Source: Blasia pusilla (Eukaryota; Marchantiophyta; Marchantiopsida; Blasiales). Taken from it: a stretch of 64,000 bases of DNA. Of this stretch, positions 58,746 to 64,000 are shown in pieces. The translations under genes were made by a program, and so were the position numbers. The notes below the pieces were generated by a model. The model did not search any database, was not told the origin of the DNA, and worked only from the letters and a program-made list of their open reading frames with translations. The stretch lies in contig CM114272.1 in NCBI GenBank assembly GCA_050084515.1, positions 35,030,001 to 35,094,000 on the forward strand, given 5' to 3'. Numbering within the stretch: position 1 is the stretch's first letter; each line of letters opens with the position of its first letter.

Positions 58746-58885
58746 AGATGCACTTCGATAAAAACGAGTGATGGAAAACCCATCGGAAGTACAAAAGAGG
58801 GGGATTCAAAGAGTCAAAACCTGAAGGCCACAACAGGACCATAAAAAGGGGAAGGGGGCATTCCCCTAACGACGAAACTCTGGAG
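58746..58885 (-). mobile_element. LINE-like 3' end, truncated copy 3
   Basis: On the minus strand: TTCGTCGTTAG, hairpin (AGGGGAA at 58847-58853 with TTCCCCT at 58861-58867), TGGTCCTGTTGTGGCCTTCA, ACTCTTTGAATCCCCCTCTT, TGGGTTTTCCATC, TTTTTATCGAAGTGCATC. It is nearly identical to copy 4 outside the hairpin, so the two are recent relatives. Confidence 0.7.
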
Positions 58886-59180
58886 GGGAGGCCAGACGGT
58901 GCGGGGCTTCCGTTGACGGTGATCGAGAGTGCGGCGCCGGCCTGTGGAATCTCGGAGAGACTCGTCTTTTTGTCATGTCACATGGTTTGTGTCAGAGAGG
59001 GGAGGGGGCGTGATCACGGAGGAAGAACATGATGCACCCGGCGTTGCCAAACTGCCGATACTCGCGAGTCCAAGAAGCAACCTTTCCTGTTGTCCGTGAG
59101 GTGGCGGTGACGGGAAATAAATTTCGAGTACCAGTGTCCAGAACCGACTTCGCTCCAGAGTCCAAACTGGCAAGAAAAAG
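58886..59180. other. GC-rich DNA between two LINE tails
   Basis: No recognised gene. It is probably 5' flank of copy 3 or part of a larger repeated unit. Confidence 0.3.
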
Positions 59181-59352
59181 AAGATGCACTTCGATAAAAA
59201 CGAGTGATGGAAAACCCATCGGAAGTACAAAAGAGGGGGACTCAAAGAGTCAAAACCTGAAGGCCACAACAGGACCAGAAAAGGAAGAAGAGGGCATTCC
59301 CCCTCTAACGACGAAATTCACAACAACAGAGACAATATCACCAACAACAAGA
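59181..59352 (-). mobile_element. LINE-like 3' end, truncated copy 4
   Basis: On the minus strand it extends further 5' than copy 3 and includes TTGTTGGTGATATTGTCTCT, the same words that precede the tail at 61497. The hairpin is AGAGGG (59289-59294) with CCCTCT (59301-59306). The rest matches copy 3. Confidence 0.75.
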
Positions 59353-60800
59353 AAAGGATAGGAACGGAGGTCGGAGTTTCTGCGATACAGTGTCCGCATT
59401 CTGCCAGCCCCGGCGTCGTACGTAGTATGTACATACACGCATACAAGTTCATGATCTCGGCATGGGATGGTCTGGGATCTTGGCACTGCGTATCTGTCCC
59501 GATCGCAGTCGGCGCCAAGGCCACTCGCGATAGGGGTATAATTCGGTGAACTACTTTTATCCTGGGGACAAAGCATTGGTGGTATCCCGCGAAGGTATTA
59601 TCCTGCGAGTTTGAGGTAGCATTTTCGGCCAGGGAGGAGAGACTGGAGTCGTCTTCTAACCATACGTCGGTGATGGCAGGTTCTCCGGCTTCCCTCAGGG
59701 GGTCGTGAGTGTGGCTAGAATTGGCCTGGAATCGAAGGCAGAGAGCAGAAAGCTGTCTGTTTGTCAGTCAGTCGTCGGCCGCAGACTGTGCAGTTACTCA
59801 ACTGCAGTTTGGTGGAGTAATAGCGAAGGGCTACGGAGCTACGACTTCGTGCAGTTGGCGTACCGTCGCTCCTTAGATTCAAATAGCAATCATCATTGCA
59901 GCCCATCTACTCGCGTTTCGCGATGGGACGTCCTAGGTCAGTTCTCCAATGGGAGGCCGACGGTAAAATGTAACTCGGTCTGAGGAAAGGTCAAGCTCGA
60001 GTTAGGCGGCACTGCCGCTACAGTCATCGGAGATCACGCAAGTACAGAAAATGGATGCTAACATGGGTGATGGTCTGTCTGCCAGGACAGCTGCCCTCTG
60101 GATGGGTGGACTAGAACCTCTGATCGCGACCGGTTCCGGACGGATGGGAAGGGAGGAAGGGAAGGGCAGGGCAGGGGAGGGGAGAGCGGATGACCTCAAA
60201 AGCGGAAGGAGAACTTCATCCATAGACGGTGACCTGTACTCACTACTTCCAGTCCACGGAGTCGCTCCTTCCGTGCGATGGAAATGATCCAAGCCCATCC
60301 TTCCATGCATGCATGCAATCTTCGACTATCGGGGTTTACCTTTACCTCTCCGAAGTCCGGCGTCCCGTCGATCTAGACTTTGCTCCCTCCTTGCTCCCGC
60401 CGTGGCCCGTCTCGGCCGGCTAGCTACATCTCCCTCTCCCGTCGATCTTCACTTCATCGTTAACGAGATCCCTACATCGTCACCGGTCATGGCCAGCTAG
60501 CTACATCTGGTGTTTGTACCTTGGCCACTGGCATGCTGCTTATTTTAGCGGGATCCCACTTTCCTCGCTTTACATGCCGTCACACACACGCAGTCGGTCG
60601 TCTTCGTGCATGGCACCTCGTGGTGCATCCGTTGGTGATGATCATGGTCCTTCTCGTTCACCACAAATCAAGGCAACTTCCGCTCCGTCAGGACGGCGGA
60701 GCGTACCGTTGAAAACTGCTCATTTACTCACTGTGAGCACGATCCATCCATCCATAAACGGACGGATGTCTGTACGACCTAAGCAAACTTGTCCGTCTCG
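59353..60800. other. GC-rich DNA with no recognised gene
   Basis: Several overlapping short frames on both strands, none with a family pattern. 60514-60804 is open but precedes the LINE fragment and may be unrelated. A promoter or 5' exon of an unseen gene cannot be excluded. Confidence 0.3.
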
Positions 60801-61692
60801 ATAAGAAATATGGACTCGTTCTCCTCCCATTCTAAATCTGGTGCCGGTTCGCCTCCTAACTTTCCGCGTTCCCTTGTTCTTTCTGATCGTCATTTACCTG
60901 TCCTTTTGGCGGCCGATCCTAATTTTTCGCATAATACGATCCACCCCTTAATTTGAGGAGTAGTAGGTCACCGTATCATTGAAGGTTACGACAACTCTCG
61001 TACCTATCTTGACAATGTCATAAAAGAGTGGATGGTATACGGTTTCGGTCCATTATCTTAATTATCCGTGCTAATCTCTATACGACGAGGGAGTCTGAAG
61101 TGGTCGTAACAGATGTTGTAGTGACGGATACTACGCGAGAGGCGGTGCAAGCCCAAGTGATAGCACAAGGGAGATTGCTACAAGGAGCGGCGGCGGCGGC
61201 GGCGGCGGTCAAAAAGACCCACATTTATAGTCGACTTCATGACGGACATCGACTTATCCCCCTAGCCATTGAGATGTACGGGGCGATGGGGGAGAGGTTT
61301 GACTCGTTCCTTACGGATTGCGCCCATCATCTCCAGTCGAGAAATGGGTTGTCCTTAGCCACTACGATACTTTATTGTAGGCAACGAGTCTCCATAGCTT
61401 TGTAACGCGCCCAAGCAAATGGGCTTCTGCGGCGGGCTCAAACGGTTGGAGACGCCAATGCTAGAGGCCCACTTTGTAGTAATCATAGTTCTCTAGGTGT
61501 TGTTGATATTGTCTCTGCTGTTGGTGATTTTGGTCGTTAGGGGGCCTTTCCCCCTAACGACCAAAATCACCGGGTTTCTCCTCCGGGCCGGTTCCGACCT
61601 CTTCATCTTAAGGTCTATTTTTTGGGTCTCCATGCCCCCTCTTTTGTATCGTGATGGATTTCCCATCCTTTTTCTACATATATATATTTTAT
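60801..61692 (+). mobile_element. LINE (non-LTR retrotransposon) 3' portion with ORF2 C-terminus, copy 5
   Basis: The plus-strand frame from about 61028 contains LIPLAIEMYGAMGERFDSFL, then CRQRVSIAL, and after one stop at 61403-61405 (TAA, most likely from CAA) continues RAQANGLLRRAQTVGDAN to a stop near 61540. This resembles the C-terminal end of reverse-transcriptase polyproteins in plant retroelements. Directly after it come GTTGATATTGTCTCTGCTGT, a 21-bp hairpin (61524-61570), TGCCCCCTCTTTTGTAT and TGGATTTCCCATC, the tail shared by the four truncated copies. The 5' boundary is not known. Confidence 0.6.
61187..61208 (+). repeat. (GCG)7 microsatellite
   Basis: A GCG run inside the ORF2 fragment, encoding an alanine tract. 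Confidence 0.9.
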
Positions 61693-64000
61693 TCACTTTT
61701 ATCTTAATTAACCCATTGAAGGAAGACCTCTTCCGCATGATTATTAAAAAAGAAAGGAGAGAATGATGGAAAGTCACACCTTTTGAAAAACATTTCTAAA
61801 GGCACAAAGTTACAAACGCTGATTTGGCGCGCCCTTTACACATCACCCTAAGGACTGCCTTGCCTTAAGAACCATGGGACGACCCGATAGTTGCCTTGTT
61901 ATGCCCTTTAATAATCACGAGACCCAACTAAGGGTCCGTTAGCAACTACTTTTTCCTTATATAACTCACCATGGATACCATGGAATACTCTCAACGGAAA
62001 ATTCCGTCCGAATCCATCGTGCCCGTAAGCATGAGGACTCTGTGACTGGATGGAAATGCTCCATCCTTCAATCGTACATCGCTCGTGATGGGGACGGCAT
62101 CACGAGGCAACTATCGGCTCTTGTCACGTGAAAGAATCGTGCCACGACTGCTTACGCTAATACAGTACTTAGGGACAAGTGGTACATTTCCTTTGTAACG
62201 GTAAGGGAACAGACATACACTTTTTCTTTTATTGATTGTTTCTGATAATGAACTGAATGTTTATTTTACATTGAATATGTGAATTCCCTATATTCGGAGA
62301 GGAAGTTAGTTAGCAGCTTGGATCACAATTCGTGTTATCTTTCCATAAATTAAAACATCACATCGTGCCATTGGAGACGTCATCTATACTATTAACCACA
62401 TATGGGGATGTTACTATGTCTAGAAGGAAAGGAAAGAAAGGAAAAATGGGTGCATTCTATAAGAAGCGAAGTCTACAATAAAAATAATTCGCCTTAAGAG
62501 ATTCTAAAAATAAGGGACCTATTTTGGCTTTATGACCGTAAGGGACCTTAAAATATGGTATGGACGTGTTTTCACTTTGTGGCATGATTGGTTGATCGAT
62601 GGATGTGATTTGATCTGATTTTGTGTAAGAGGAAGGGTTAATTTCTGCTCGGTGTAAGACACTTGTTTTGTGACGGCTTGGAGGCCGACACCTATGCGCC
62701 TTCAAACTTTATCGAGGGTAGATAAATTGTAGGTATCCACTAGATGAAGGGAGTGGAGTAGAAGTTAGGCAGTGGAGCGAGTGGATGAGTCATTACTATT
62801 GCGGAGGAGCTACTACTACTAGCGGAGGCAGATGAGGGTGTGGTTAAAAATCTGTAATCGCACACAAGGAACGGGTAATTTCTGGTCGCAGCACTCTCTA
62901 GATGTTCTATTGAAATTATGGTGAACGGTGGCGTGTGTGCTTCCGATTCAATCTTGACTGCTTACAAATGTACTAAATCAACTTAGTTTAGCTTCATTGT
63001 GTTGCCGGTGTTTCTCTCTCCGCCATTACTCGTTGCCTTTGTCTCTGCATTTATCCAATGCTCACTACGGCTGGGTGCGTTGACAAAGTTTCGGCTGTTC
63101 CTCGAGCTCCAGCCATTCACTCCCTTTCTCCAACTGATTGAATCACACAGTGCTGATCGGAATCCTAATTCTCCACGGCGTCCTCCCATAGAGAAATTCC
63201 TATGGGAAGACGACTGGTTGGTTCCCCAACCAGTCGATCTACCACTCCCCAACCTCCAAGGGAATGTTTCCCAAGACCTCTCCTACTTGGGGAGTGATCG
63301 CCCAAGCACAACACTAAACGTCTCTAGGCGCAACACGGAGAAAAAAATATGACAAGATGCGCACTATGAAAGCGGGTGCCACCCGACTTCAACTATGTTG
63401 GAAATGCTTTCGTAGGCAGTCGGCACAAAGACGCTTTCGTATCCTCAATATCTTCAACTATCTTGGCAGATTCTGCCTACGAGCCCCTCTCTCTCTCTCT
63501 CTCTCATAAATTGATCTCTCCTTCTTCGTATTGTTGAGCTACACGCCGTAGCCAATCTAGACGAACGAGCAAAATTCCGAGGGTGCTATTGGGTTCAACC
63601 TGCAATCCGTTTAGTGAAAGGCTAACCAAGAGATGCATTGGTCAATTGGATGGAGATTTTGGATGCCATCTAATACTCATGTTTAATTCACACATTGAGC
63701 TCATGGTTAGCGTGAACAAGAATATGAAGCATTTTGTAAGCAACCCTCCTCATGATTTCCGAACGCTACACAGACCTTGGGGCTCATATCCAAGGAACTA
63801 TTGGAGAATTCTACTAATTCTCCTTATCTTCATCAGACAAGCCCCTTTTTGCAGCAAAACTATGAGACTGAACATCAGTAAAATTCTTGAGCTCTTGCTG
63901 AAGGTCACTTGGGAGGGAGCCTTCCTTTTTAGTGGCGTTCACTCTTCTTGAAAACCCAAAAGGGCAGTTTCTCCCACCCTCCCTGAACTCCACCATTGTA
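61693..64000. other. Right-end DNA, no gene recognised
   Basis: Includes a (CT)n run at about 63488-63505 and a cluster of hairpins at 63184-63298. A minus-strand frame at 63996-63814 (60 codons, running off towards the window edge, Lys/Glu-rich) could be the end of an exon of a gene whose body lies beyond the window, but no family is recognised. Confidence 0.3.
63184..63298. other. Cluster of three hairpins
   Basis: TCCCATAG with CTATGGGA (63184-63207, loop 8); GACTGGTTGG (63212-63221) with CCAACCAGTC (63226-63235), loop TTCC; CACTCCCCAA with TTGGGGAGTG (about 63243-63297). All stems are perfect. Confidence 0.85.

Noticed and set aside
1-64000. CRISPR arrays, operons, ribosome binding sites
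   Set aside because: The window is plant nuclear DNA; no spaced repeat array or bacterial gene organisation was seen.

Overview
The window is nuclear DNA from a land plant. It has spliced genes with GT-AG introns (plus one GC-AG and one AT-AC intron), plant-type PEX14 and FTSH11 proteins, and decayed Ty1/copia, LINE-like and CACTA-like transposable elements. The species cannot be fixed from sequence alone. All gene models below were built by reading splice sites and checking that reading frame is kept across every junction; no transcript evidence was available.

Three real genes sit in the left half. PEX14 (minus strand, 631-5570, 12 coding exons, 599 aa) encodes the peroxisomal docking peroxin. 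HSBP (plus strand, coding exons seen at 16769-17693) encodes the small coiled-coil heat-shock-factor-binding protein; its last intron has AT-AC ends with U12-type signals. FTSH11 (plus strand, 21011-31908, 17 exons, 893 aa) encodes an organellar AAA+ zinc metalloprotease. About 1 kb at the 5' end of FTSH11 (20190-21197) has a diverged copy just upstream of HSBP (15125-16068), so two heat-linked genes now carry related 5' DNA.

The rest is repeat-rich. 6.5-15 kb is AT-rich, with a TNP2-like (CACTA) transposase relic on the minus strand, tandem repeats and a fold-back. 32-36 kb holds direct and tandem repeats and a GC-rich block with no recognised gene. 35.9-40.2 kb is a broken copia element. 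48.7-55.7 kb is a nested stack: an outer element B is split by a second copy of the same copia family, which is itself interrupted by another B-like element. 58.7-61.7 kb holds three LINE 3' ends, one still attached to an ORF2 C-terminal fragment; two more such 3' ends lie at 14.8 kb and inside the large FTSH11 intron. 40-48.7 kb and 61.7-64 kb contain no gene I recognise.

The observations I rate highest are the AT-AC intron in HSBP, the FTSH11/HSBP 5' duplication, a hairpin kept at the same place but with unrelated stem sequence in all five LINE 3' ends, and the nested retrotransposon stack.
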